Source: Cochliopodium minus (taxonomy: Eukaryota; Discosea; Himatismenida; Cochliopodiidae). From it: 31,261 bases of DNA. Made by a program: the position numbers and the translations under genes. The notes under the pieces are model-generated. The model made no database searches, had not been told where the DNA came from, and saw only the letters and a program-made list of their open reading frames with translations. Where the stretch lies: assembly GCA_024220525.1 (NCBI GenBank), contig JAMYWO010000397.1:1-31261 (forward strand). Direction: 5' to 3'. Of this stretch, positions 1 through 9,359 are shown piece after piece; within the stretch, counting starts at the first letter, position 1; each line of letters opens with the position of its first letter.

Positions 1-90
1 ATTTTATTTATTTTATTTATTTTATTTATTTTATTTATTTTATTTATTTTATTTATTTTATTTATTTTATTCATTTTTATTCATTTTTAT
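1..90. repeat. 9-bp tandem repeat (ATTTTATTT)n inside an intron
   Basis: About ten near-perfect copies of ATTTTATTT, degrading into T-rich sequence, run up to the 3' splice site at 101-102 that opens the first visible PP2C exon. The repeat therefore most likely lies in an intron of that gene. It is T-rich on the gene's sense strand, like the other introns in the window. Confidence 0.9.
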
Positions 91-102
91 TATTTCTTCT
101 AG

Positions 103-946
103 TTAAACGACTATTTTACCGTGAAAAATATATTCACAAGGGTGTACAAGGAAATAGACGAGGAAATAAACAAAGACGAAAAAAAGAACAAAAGTGGAAC
201 CACCGCAGTATCTGTGCTTGTCGTCTCCGACACTGTGCTCTACGTTGCCAACGCAGGTGATGCCAGAGCTATCGCTTGTATAAAAAAATCTCCGCCTCAA
301 AGATTGACTGTTGATCACAAAATCAGCCTCCCTTCTGAAACCAAACGTATTCTCGATGACCCTGAAAGTCACATTTTGGATGATCGTTTGAATGGTTTCA
401 TTGAGGTTTCTCGTTCTTTAGGTAATTAAATTTTTTATTCATATTTATTTATTTTTTTGTTTTTATTTTTTATTATCTTTTTCTTTAAATTTTAAATTTT
501 ATTTTTTATTTGATTTTTTATTTTTATTTTCATTTTTATTATATTTTTATTTGCTATTTTTAATTTTTAAATTTTATTTGATTTTTTGTTTTATTTTTTA
601 TTTTATTTTTATTTTTATTTTTATTTTTATTTTCATTTTAGAAAAAGTTTTTATTTTCTTTAATTTTTTTAACTTTTTTTAAACAGGTGATTCAACAGTG
701 AAAAATATTTGCATATCCGAACCCCACTTTAGTAAATTTGAGATTAATAAAAACGTTGACTTTGTTGTTTTGGGATGTGATGGAGTCTGGGACGAGCTGA
801 CAGACCAGATGGTTTCCAACATTGTCTCTTCTTATTCTCATTTGGATCCTAATTATCTCTCTGTTCTCCTGCGTGATCTTGCTTTTCATTATGGAAGCCA
901 AGATAATATTTCTGTTGTAGTTTTGAAACATAAAAAAGCATTTTAA
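103..946 (+). CDS. PP2C-family (PPM) Ser/Thr protein phosphatase, 3' part
   Basis: Metal-dependent protein phosphatase of the PP2C/PPM family, seen as its last two exons, 103-421 and 687-946 (192 residues). The acceptor AG at 101-102 opens the first exon, and a 265-bp T-rich intron (422-686) splits a Gly codon. Visible PP2C motifs in order are SGTTAVSVLVV, YVANAGDARA, LTVDHK, FIEVSRSLGD (formed across the splice junction), LGCDGVWDELTDQ and GSQDNISVVVL. The Asp residues of the GDAR, CDGVWD and QDN motifs are metal ligands in the family. The N-terminal metal-binding motif and the start codon lie left of the window. It probably acts in the cytosol or nucleus; the substrate is unknown. The family call is firm, and no subfamily can be given from this part. 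Confidence 0.93.
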
Positions 947-1120
947 TTATTAAAAATTTAATTAATTTCGATTTATATTTTAGCTATATATCGAGATTTT
1001 GAATAAGATTTTTGGTTGTAAATAAGAACTCAATTTGATGAATAAAAAAAGTTTTGTTGTATTAAATATAAATTAATTCAATTATTATATTTTTTTCAAA
1101 GATAAATCAAAAAAAAAAAA

Positions 1121-2089
1121 ATGAAATGTTTTTTTTTCAATGTTGGACAAGGTAATTGTTTTGTGTGCACTTATAAATCACAAGCTATTATTATAGATTA
1201 TGGTTCTTCCAAATTTGAAGATCAAAAACAATTCATTGATAAAAATACAATATTTTCTCTTCTAAAAAATGAAATAAATACGATTATACCTTTTATCTCA
1301 CATCCGGATAAAGATCATTTGAATTGGATGAAAAGCATATTTGAAGACGTTCAAATAAAGAAAAAAATTAAAAATATTTACATTGGGGGAAATAAATCAT
1401 CTATGGATAAAAAAGATTCCAAAGATTTGTTGGATTATTTAAAAAAAACAAATCTTGAAGGAAAGATTCTTTTCAGCGCGAACTTAAAGAATGATAAAAT
1501 TGCCGATTTGATTGATTTTGAAATGGAAATTCTATCGCCTATTGGCCAGGATATTAAAAATCTGATTGATAAAAATTGGAAAATAATAGATAAAATCAAA
1601 GAAGATAAGAGAAATGATATATCTATGGTGTTAAAGATTACATGCAATAAAAACTGCATTATCGTTTTAGGGGATTCCACACTTCCTACTTATCGTCAAA
1701 TTTATAAAAAATACCAACAAAAACTTGGATTTCTTGAATGCGATATTGTTTTTGGATCTCACCATGGAGCATACAATGAAGGTTGTAATCTTTTTTCAAT
1801 GTATGATCAGTATTTCAAACCCAAAATCATAGTATTCAGCCATAATAATGCTTATGACCATCCAACATCTGAAACGCTTTTTACCCTTTCCAAACTAGCA
1901 AATTTGAAAGGATGCCAAGAACATTCACTCAAATATTTTGATTTGATAAGTGAGAAATGGAGCGAAAAAAAAACGCAAGTATGCATTCTTGATACTCAGA
2001 ATAAGGCTTATTTAAAGATTGATTTTGTTCAAGATATCTCCCTTTTCACAAAGATTAAACCAAATGAAAATGAAATTCAAATTAATTAA
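1121..2089 (+). CDS. ComEC/Rec2-type metallo-beta-lactamase-fold hydrolase, stand-alone
   Basis: An intronless 322-residue protein consisting almost entirely of a metallo-beta-lactamase fold of the ComEC/Rec2 competence type. It opens with the strand motif FFNVGQGNCFVC followed by IIIDYG. The metal-binding motif SHPDKDH is at residues 60-66, VLGDS near 182-186, GSHHG at 212-216, and FSHN followed by YDHP at 239-248. These match the order of the C-terminal domain of bacterial ComEC. No membrane segments or signal peptide are seen, so this is the catalytic domain alone. Family members are thought to hydrolyse nucleic-acid phosphodiesters, but the substrate here is unknown. It lies 174 bp after the PP2C stop and ends only 20 bp from the stop of the opposing gene. 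Bacterial origin by transfer is possible but unproven. The fold call is strong; the function is not settled. Confidence 0.82.
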   Translation: MKCFFFNVGQGNCFVCTYKSQAIIIDYGSSKFEDQKQFIDKNTIFSLLKNEINTIIPFISHPDKDHLNWMKSIFEDVQIKKKIKNIYIGGNKSSMDKKDSKDLLDYLKKTNLEGKILFSANLKNDKIADLIDFEMEILSPIGQDIKNLIDKNWKIIDKIKEDKRNDISMVLKITCNKNCIIVLGDSTLPTYRQIYKKYQQKLGFLECDIVFGSHHGAYNEGCNLFSMYDQYFKPKIIVFSHNNAYDHPTSETLFTLSKLANLKGCQEHSLKYFDLISEKWSEKKTQVCILDTQNKAYLKIDFVQDISLFTKIKPNENEIQIN

Positions 2090-2109
2090 AACAAATTGAA
2101 TTTATTTAA

Positions 2110-3495
2110 TCAAAATAATTTGAAATCTTTTGTTTTTTGGAGAATTTCCCTCAAGATATCAAATTTATAATCAAACAGATTCTCTTCTCCCAGAAACCTC
2201 TTTGCAGCATATGATCCCATTTCAGAAGCTTTTTCTATCAGTTTTTTAGATTGTATTCGTTTTTCTTCAGAAGAATAAAAGTCATTGAATATCATTATGT
2301 TTTGACAAATCAAAGATTGGGGGTCTTTTTCGTTGTATTTTCCAAGGATAAATGATGCATGAGGGAAATGTTCTTCAAGTTCAAGCATTTTTTCTTCATT
2401 ATCGAATTTGAGAGAAGCCAATCTGAATTTGATCAAATAAGATTCAGTTTTGATCTTTTTGAAATATTTTTTTGAAAGGGAACCCTTATCGAGGAAAAGG
2501 TAAGAATAAGCCTTTTCCCAATTGTTCAAGTGATCACTTGATTCCAATCTTTCAACACAATATTGATCAAGATATTTAAGGGCATTGCTATCCATATCAA
2601 CGAGGATTTCTTTGATTTCAAAGGAAGAAAAATTCTTGGAGAGGATGCAAAGAGAAGGAAGATATTTCATAAAAATGGTCAAACAGAATCTGGTGAACAA
2701 AGATTTAACATCAAAAAGAGTATCATGGGTATCTATGATGTCATAGAATTGAGATGGAAACAAAAACCTGCTCAACAAGGTGCTATCTTCTTCTTTGAGT
2801 GAGGTTAAATCAAATTCTTTCCATTTTTTGAGGCTTGCATCATTCATCATGTAAGAATCATCTAATTCCAACCAATTTTGTTGTTCATTTTGATTGAGGA
2901 GGTAATGTACTATCTTAGAAAAAGTATATTCATTTTTGATTTCGGTGGATATTTTTGATTGTCTTTTCTCTGTTGTCACCCTGTAGAAATATTGTTTGAT
3001 ATCTGTCCTTTCATTTTGAATCAAGAAACTTTCATCTATCCATTTCTCCTCATTAATTTTATATCGAAATACTAAAAAATGGAGCTCAATATAACTTATA
3101 TTTGTGTTGAGAATATTTTCTTCGGAGACTGTTCTTCTGTAAAAAATGGAGTTTGTTTCTTCATCAACTTTCTCCAACATCTTATAATCCCATATTTCCT
3201 TACTCTCCTTGATGTATTCGTTTCCCTTAAAGAGAAAGATTTTCTTTTTGATCCATTTTTCATATTTGTTTATTTCCTCCAAATTTGGTTTGGGTAAAGA
3301 TGATTCAAAAAAATAAATCTCTTTGAATATCTCATCTGGGAATTCTTTATTTTGAGTTGTATTTGATCCAGATTCATAATGGACATGTATTTCGCTCTCT
3401 TTATCTATATTTTCAAAATTTTTATAATTATTTGAGAAAAATTTATTTATATCAATCGAATTTATATTTCGATATACTAATATGGTGTTAGCCAT
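2110..3495 (-). CDS. Hypothetical protein with helical, possibly TPR/Sel1-like C-terminus
   Basis: An intact 461-residue intronless reading frame whose family I do not recognise. The N-terminal half is rich in Asn, Glu, Lys and Ser and has no clear motif. The C-terminal third (about residues 330-450) is a run of amphipathic helices with spaced Ala, Leu and Tyr (WEKAYSYLF, EHFPHASFILGKYNEKD, KASEMGSYAAKRFLGE). This resembles TPR or Sel1-like solenoid repeats without a clean consensus. No signal peptide or membrane segment is seen. It is convergent with the ComEC-type gene, with 20 bp between stops. Both are intronless in an intron-rich neighbourhood, so the pair may share a history, but that is inference. 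Confidence 0.7.
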   Translation of the reverse strand: MANTILVYRNINSIDINKFFSNNYKNFENIDKESEIHVHYESGSNTTQNKEFPDEIFKEIYFFESSLPKPNLEEINKYEKWIKKKIFLFKGNEYIKESKEIWDYKMLEKVDEETNSIFYRRTVSEENILNTNISYIELHFLVFRYKINEEKWIDESFLIQNERTDIKQYFYRVTTEKRQSKISTEIKNEYTFSKIVHYLLNQNEQQNWLELDDSYMMNDASLKKWKEFDLTSLKEEDSTLLSRFLFPSQFYDIIDTHDTLFDVKSLFTRFCLTIFMKYLPSLCILSKNFSSFEIKEILVDMDSNALKYLDQYCVERLESSDHLNNWEKAYSYLFLDKGSLSKKYFKKIKTESYLIKFRLASLKFDNEEKMLELEEHFPHASFILGKYNEKDPQSLICQNIMIFNDFYSSEEKRIQSKKLIEKASEMGSYAAKRFLGEENLFDYKFDILREILQKTKDFKLF

Positions 3496-4395
3496 TTTTA
3501 TTATATTTTTAGAATAAGTAATTAAAAATTAATTTAATAAATTTAACGATTTTTTTTAAAAAAAAGCAAAATTTTCTAATAAATCATGTAAAAAAAAAGC
3601 AAAAAATTTTTCAAGCACAAAATAAGTAATACGGTCACATTTCTTAGGAACAAAAAGCTTTTGAACTTTTATTTTTCCAAGGCACATTCATTTTCTCCAA
3701 TTCTATTAAATTTTTTGAAAATTATTTTAAATAAAGTGCATTGAAAACACTAATCAACTTGATATTGATCTTCCGGTGTAAGATTACGAGTTCAAGAGAG
3801 TAGAATTTGTTAAGCAATTTTTTCCTTAGTTATCTATTTGGACAAATTGATCGTTTGAATAAAGAAGCTCCCTTAATGGGAAGATATTGGTTAATTAATG
3901 AAAAAAAAGATCTCTTAATAAAGATTGGGAAGTTTGGAAAAAAGAAAGCACTCATTTTAATTTAGACCAGTTAATACTTTAAACAATCCAAAAGCAGTTC
4001 AGCCCTCCTTTTCTTTTCAAGGTACATATATAAGGTCTCTTCATGATTTAAGTTTCAAAAAGAAAAGATAAGAAACAAATTTTGTTTTATTAACGAAGAA
4101 TTTGTTGATTTTCATTTAAAAGTTGTACAACTTTGAATAAACAATGAGAAATCAACTTTTCCAAAAAAAGAAATTTTAAAAGAGTTTGAATGTAATACAT
4201 CTGATTCAACTGGTGACAGCCCTTTGAAATCTACAACAATTAAAAATTGCCTCGCATCGCTTCATAATATCAACAGAGGAAAGATGTTGAACTATAGTAC
4301 AATCCAAAGTATAACTCCTTTCAAATTTACTTTTATTAAAAAAAAATCGATGAATAAAAAAAAATTAAAAAAAATTGATTTAAAAATTCAAAATA
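3496..4395. other. 900-bp stretch with coding-like fragments, no intact gene seen
   Basis: This gap lies between the unknown minus-strand gene and the HEPN gene. Its first 200 bp are A/T homopolymer-rich, as expected for a promoter. From about 3740 to 4390 the sequence becomes codon-like on the plus strand in several short stretches. Examples are GQIDRLNKEAPLMGRYW near 3840, NEEFVDFHLKVVQL near 4095, and EILKEFECNTSDSTGDSP near 4170. I could not join them into one convincing gene with normal splice sites, and I do not recognise a family. A decayed gene or an unresolved multi-exon gene are both possible. Confidence 0.35.
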
Positions 4396-5301
4396 ATGAA
4401 CAACATTTTTGATCAGAAAACAGAAGAAATTCTGAATTCATCTTTAAAAATATTGACTATTTTGATGAGAGAATTCATCAAATCAAATTTGACTCTTATT
4501 TATGGAGATAAATTTTATGAAAAGATTATTCAGGTAAATTAAACAAATATGAATTCGCTCACAAAATGATAAATCAAAAATAGTTCTATCCACAAGCATC
4601 ATTAAAAAAAATGGAAGATTTAGATACACTTGATCTACTCAGGATCTTCACAAATGCCCTATCTTATAACGAGATGTGGAAAATGATAATCCCTAGTGAG
4701 ATTAGGAGCTATATGTTCGTTTGTGTAAAGGTAATTCAATTTTATAATCCATGGAATCTAATTTATTTTGAATTTATCAAAAAGGCAAGAAATAATTGGG
4801 CTCATAATAAGGTGATTTCTTTTTAGATCATCAATTATTTTCTAATCTAATTTTGTGTGATTTGAAAAGAAAATAAGTGTTTTTGAAATGCAGCATTATA
4901 TTTACTGCATTTTCCAAACAAGTTTAAAATTCAACCCAGATCCCAAGACCATCGAATTTTTTCACAACAAAATCAAAGAAATTAATCTAATGTTGGCAAA
5001 TGAAATCTTGCAAGATAATAATATGGATGTATTCATTCAAAAAAATAATCTTTATAATCTCATCAATTTTCATAAAAGGATTGAAATCAAAAATGGAAAT
5101 GGAATTAACAATAGTCAACCACAAATCAACAATTTTCAAAATAATCTACCCAATTACAATCAAAATCAAAACAATTTCCAATCTTTTAATTCTCCTCCAA
5201 CAAATCAAAATTTTAATTCCTCCTCTGTTCAACAAAATAATAATCTGAATAATTCATTTTCAAATTTCAACGATATGCTTGATGATGATGACAATCTTTG
5301 A
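4396..5301 (+). CDS. HEPN-domain protein, Swt1-like type, with Asn/Gln-rich tail
   Basis: Four exons, 4396-4533, 4584-4730, 4785-4811 and 4870-5301, join in phase 0 to give 247 residues. The first ~150 residues are all-helical. They contain LSYNEMWKMIIPSEIRSYM followed by RNNWAHN (residues 97-103), a match to the HEPN R-x4-6-H signature and to the 'RNxWAH' form I associate with Swt1-type HEPN domains. In HEPN RNases the Arg and His form the active site. The RNNWAH motif lies wholly in the 27-nt third exon. No PIN domain is present, unlike eukaryotic Swt1. The tail (residues ~170-247) is Asn/Gln/Ser-rich and ends in an acidic DDDDN run. The HEPN call rests on one motif and its helical context. 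It could also be a non-catalytic HEPN-like adaptor. Confidence 0.68.
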
Positions 5302-5420
5302 TCTCTTGAGGGAAATACATTTTTGATAAAGATTAATCTTCACTAAAAAAAAAAATCCTGAAAAATATTTTTTTTTTCTTCATACGAGAATATATTTTTG
5401 CTTCCTTATGAAAGAAGGAA

Positions 5421-5457
5421 TTATATGAATACAAAAACAATTATATGAGTACAAAAG
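5421..5457. repeat. Short direct duplication between genes
   Basis: Two near-identical ~18-bp units (aattatatgaatacaaaa and aattatatgagtacaaaa) sit in tandem in the 250-bp gap before the F-box-GTPase gene. They are a possible promoter element or simple slippage; nothing else identifiable lies in the gap apart from A/T runs. Confidence 0.5.
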
Positions 5458-5551
5458 AGTAAAAAAAAAAAAAAAATTGAATTTATTATATTTCATATAA
5501 ATAAAACTACTCATTAAAATAGTATATCCTCTATTGAAATACAATATCGAG

Positions 5552-7563
5552 ATGGGAAATAACTATTCTGAATTGAATATATTGAAGGATCCAAAACTGT
5601 TAAGTGAAAAGGGATTCATTATTTATTCTTCTGACAAAAACAAGAAAAAGGGGAGAATCATCTTTTCTCTCGATGATTTCCCATTGAAAGAAACCTTGTA
5701 TAGTGCTTCAGGAAATAGATTATATAGGCATAATAACCACGTTTTGGAAATAAACGGTTTCAAAAAATTTTTATCTTTATATATCAAATATCTCACAAAA
5801 AAAATTGATAATATGATTATATAAATCACTCAAATTGTTTCAAATTACCTTCTCTTTTCATCTTATTAATTTTTTTTTAGATTGGCATAAAATTTTGATT
5901 CAAAATACGGTAAAATTCACTCCTGCCTTGCCTCAACTCCTCAAAAAACAATATGTCAAGATGCCTTGGGATCTATCTAAAAAATTAACTTTGAAAATAT
6001 TCAGTTATTTCAAGGTCAGAAATTTTGTATCAATATCTAGGTAAAAAAACAAAATATTTGATAAACCAAATATATAATTACAAACAAATAATATTTATGT
6101 GGATAATCTTGCAATAAACCTGTATATTATTAATTATAATGTATATTATTAAAAATTGATTAATTCCCAATCAATAAAAAATTATAATTTTTTTGAGGAA
6201 ATGCAATCATGATTAATCGAATATGTAATCTATATATTAATTATCCATCATAATTTCTTGATTAAATATTTTTTTTTTATTTAATTTATTCAATTTAATT
6301 TATTTATATCAGGGTTTGCAAAGCATTTTATTATATATGTGGCGACTCCAAACGCTGGAAAAAATTATATATTTACACTTTCAACACGATCCCCCTCCTA
6401 AACTCGGAGGTGCAACACAACCACAACAGATTGTCCATCCGCAAGTCCTCTCTCACTCATTCCAAATCCAATTCCATCGAAATCAGTTCTGACAAAGTAA
6501 CCGAGTTCATGAACGATTTGAAATTAAACAACAAAAAAAATAATGAAGAAAATTTAACAAGTAAAAAAAAAATACTTTTAAATTTAAGATTTTTTTGAAC
6601 ATTTTTTTTTTACATTTTTTTTTTTTACAATTTTTTTTTCCATTTTTTTTTTTTTACATTTTTTTTTTTTTTGAAGATTCTGAATTTTCGGAGAATTTCG
6701 ATAATCATTACAAAAGCATTTTCATCGCAAAGTACGTTCAAGTTCGTAATTGGGGTGAATTGATTGATTATGATCCTTTAAAGCAAGAAACCCTCGAATA
6801 TCAAGCACAATCTGTCTACAAATTTGTTTTGGCAGGTAAACTAAATAATATTTTTTTTTTGTTTTATTAAAAATTTTTTTTTTTAGGACCCTCTAACAGT
6901 GGAAAAACTTGTATCACAAATACACTTGGGGTAATAAAATATATTTTTTTATTCTTGATTTATTTTTTTATTTTTCCTCTTTTTCATTTTTCATTATTTT
7001 ATTCATTATTTTTATTTCACATTTTATATTTTTTGTTTATTTTTTTTATAATTTGATTTATCTTTTGATTTATTTTTAAATTTTTATTTATTTTTATTTA
7101 AAAAATTTAGAATTCATGGATACATGGAACAACACCAAGTATTGGATCCACAAGAGTTAACTTTTCTTGCACCTCTGATGATGGAAAGCAAATAATAGTG
7201 AAAGTGGATGACGTGGCAGGAGAAGACAGATACTTGGGATTAGTGGGGACTTACTTCAGAGAATCAGATCTTATCATTTTAGTTTTTGACATCACTGATC
7301 TCTCTTCTTTTGATTCTCTTAAAACCACTTGGTTGCCTTTAGTTCGTCAAGAAGCTTCTGGTACTCCCATTGTTTTGGTTGCCAACAAAATTGATCTTTC
7401 TGAAGAACGTCGTGTTCCTTATCAGACTGTTGTTGAATATGCTCTCAAAGAAAAGTTGCCTTATTTTGAAATCTCTGCCAAGGATATCGTCACCACCAAG
7501 CTTTTCTTAAGAAAGGTCATTGAATACATTAACAAGATCAGACAAACCCAAAAAAAGAATTAA
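5552..7563 (+). CDS. F-box / Ras-Rab-like small GTPase fusion
   Basis: Six exons (5552-5756, 5881-6040, 6313-6560, 6677-6835, 6887-6930, 7111-7563) join with consistent phases to a 422-residue protein. The start at 5552 gives MGNNYS, a match to the N-myristoylation signature (Gly2, Ser6). An F-box follows at about 96-145 (MPWDLSKKLTLKIFSYF, then SISRVCKAFYYICGDSKRWKKLY), the usual Skp1-binding module. A Ser/Asn-rich linker leads to a Ras-superfamily G domain: G1 GPSNSGKT (258-265), G3 DDVAGED (305-311), G4 NKID (364-367), G5 SAK (394-396). The protein ends KIRQTQKKN, with no C-terminal Cys for prenylation. Inference: a GTP-switched, membrane-anchored SCF substrate adaptor. The 5552 exon uses a GTTTCA donor, the least certain junction. 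The domain calls are strong. Confidence 0.85.
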
Positions 7564-7740
7564 AAAAAAAAAAGTTTTTTTTTTATTATTTTTCAACAAA
7601 AAAAATTAAAATTCTTATTATTTAAATGATTATTTGAAATGGAACAAAAGACTATCTTTTAATTGAATCTTATTGGGTAACTTTTTTATTTTTATTTGGA
7701 TTAATCTTTATAAATTAAATAATTAATGATTTTTCTTTTT

Positions 7741-8286
7741 CTAAAAATCTTCTAGATCATCTACATTCTGATTTACATCCGATACCAATGCAATTGATAT
7801 ATGTTTTGATCCTACCACTATTCTCGTATCATATGTATCTTTATCTTTTTGTTTGATATATTGAAGTTTTCCTTCCAAGTGAATAAATGTTCTTGGATTT
7901 GACAAATGAAAATTTTAATCAATGGATAAACAAGAAGAAAAAAAAAAAAAGAATATCTTACCCTTTTGTAAGAGAAGCACTATAATTATCTGCAACTGCT
8001 GGATTTACAATCACAATTTTATGTGTTAATTTTTCATTTTTAACAGTCCCATCAGGATAATTAACTTTTTCAAGGGTAATTAATGGAAAATAAGCAAATG
8101 CATTCCCATTCTTTGAATTCCTTCAACAAATTTGTAAATCAAAAATTAATTGTTTTATAATGGTTTATAATACTTTAATGTAGCATCTTTTCCAATAGTT
8201 CCATTAAGAAATACTTTATTATAGCCACTCAATTTTCTAATAGTTGTTTTGAATAATTTGTTGCTATTTTTAAAATTTTTATTCAT
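7741..8286 (-). CDS. ssb: Mitochondrial single-stranded DNA-binding protein (OB fold)
   Basis: Three minus-strand exons, 8286-8174, 8120-7962 and 7891-7741, give 140 residues with consistent phases. The first ~20 residues are basic and rich in Ser, Thr and Asn (MNKNFKNSNKLFKTTIRKLS), as in a mitochondrial targeting peptide. The OB-fold pattern of SSB follows: NKVFLNGTIGKDA, AFAYFPLITLEK, then KGTFIHLEGKLQY and YDTRIVVGSKHISIALV. The 'KG..I.LEGKLQY' block is the typical SSB strand after the variable loop. The family binds ssDNA as a tetramer in mitochondrial DNA replication. The gene is convergent with the F-box-GTPase gene (177 bp between) and 52 bp downstream of the FHA gene stop. The three reading frames are fragments, so the gene is visible only after splicing. 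Confidence 0.8.
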
Positions 8287-8338
8287 TTTTTTTTTATATT
8301 TGTGATTTTCTCACATGAGAATCATCTTTATAATTTTT

Positions 8339-9301
8339 TTACATTGAAATCTTTCTTTTCCTTATATTATGAGTATTTTCAATGATATCCTTGATCTCAA
8401 CCAAATGATCATCAATATCACCAAAATTATTGTTCTCTTGGCTATTATACTCTGAATCATCAATCTCATACAAACAATAGTGATTTTCATTTTCTTCTTT
8501 CTCCTCTACCTTTTTCTTTTGGGTGTTTTTTGGGATATTTGGTTTGGTTTCTTTAATTGAATTGGAGATAGGAAGATTATTAGAGATGGCATTAGCATTT
8601 GGATTGATATTGGAATTGTTGGTGAGATTATTATTAGGATTAACATTGGAATTCAAATTAGGATTGATGTTGGGATTGTTATTAAGATTTGGGTTGGGAT
8701 TAACATTAGGATTCAAATTGGGATTGATATTAAGATTGTTAGAATTGAGATTGATGGGATTGGTTGGGTTTATCAATTTATTTGGCAATGGAGAGTTTAC
8801 TTTTTTGAGATTATCTTGTTGGGGAGGAAGATTTGGGTTGTTTTCTAACAAAATTTTGAAAATAAGATCTATCCCCTCTATCCTCATCATTGTATTATTG
8901 AGTAAATCATAATTATTACATATAGGTGGTCTATATGTTTGGTAATCATTCCCTTCCTTTATCATAATTCCTTTTTTTCCCAATATCTCCATTTTAAATT
9001 TTCCTTCTTGTTGATTATATGTGATTTTTGCTTTTTGGATGTTAAAAAAGTATGTTACAAGCTTGTAAATTTAAATGAATTCTTCTTTAAAATAAACCAT
9101 GTGTCCTTGAAATTAGTCTTGATTCTGAAATTTGTATTTGCATAATAGAAGGGCTAGATGATTTATTGATTAAGAGGTTTCAGAAAGAATTCATTGAGAA
9201 AATTACTTTTTATTTGAGCTGTCTATTCTTCTCCCCAATTGTGCAGTTTGTGATTTATCCCATGTGTACTCTTTTTCACCAATTTTAAGATATGCTTTCA
9301 T
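8339..9301 (-). CDS. FHA-domain protein with Asn/Pro-rich C-terminal tail
   Basis: Three minus-strand exons, 9301-9207, 9153-9098 and 9030-8339, give 280 residues. The spliced N-terminus forms a forkhead-associated domain: YLKIGEKEYTWD, QLGRRID (residues 21-27), then LISRTHAKITYN (45-56) with the SRxH core, and FKMEILGKKGIMI (62-74). Arg24, Ser47, Arg48 and His50 occupy the conserved phosphothreonine-binding positions. The pattern, especially 'SRTHAKITYN' then 'LGKKG', is close to FHA domains of FHL1/forkhead-type regulators, but no DNA-binding domain is seen. Residues ~95-205 are low-complexity Asn, Pro, Leu and Ser. The tail is acidic (DDSEYNSQENN) and ends in a basic RKRKISM. A nuclear phospho-reader is likely. 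The second donor (GTTTAT) is weak, but the phase and domain both require it. Confidence 0.75.
8575..8757 (-). repeat. Coding Asn/Pro low-complexity repeat
   Basis: A degenerate repeat of units such as NPNLNPN, NLNNNPN and NPNINPN in the FHA protein tail. It consists of 12-18 bp units related to ATTAGGATTGAT on the plus strand. The antisense reading is an artefactual Leu/Gly-rich frame. Confidence 0.7.
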
Positions 9302-9359
9302 ACTTTATTCTAGTTTTTGATATAGTCTTAATTTTTTTTTATAAAAATAAAATTGATTA
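9302..9359. promoter_or_regulatory. 58-bp divergent promoter between the FHA and SHK-kinase genes
   Basis: The predicted start codons of the two diverging genes leave only 58 bp, made of T runs, A runs and a short TATA-like ATAAAAATAAAA segment. Both 5' untranslated regions and both core promoters must fit here or lie inside the neighbouring gene, unless an upstream non-coding exon exists. Confidence 0.55.

Noticed and set aside
1121-5301. A prokaryote-style defence operon made of the ComEC-type hydrolase, the unknown protein and the HEPN protein
   Set aside because: The genes lie on different strands, the HEPN gene has three introns, and 900 bp of debris separates them, so an operon-like unit is not supported; only the individual resemblances are.
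8523-8912. A Leu/Gly-rich plus-strand frame
   Set aside because: It is the antisense of the Asn/Pro-rich tail of the FHA gene, whose FHA domain fixes the true strand.
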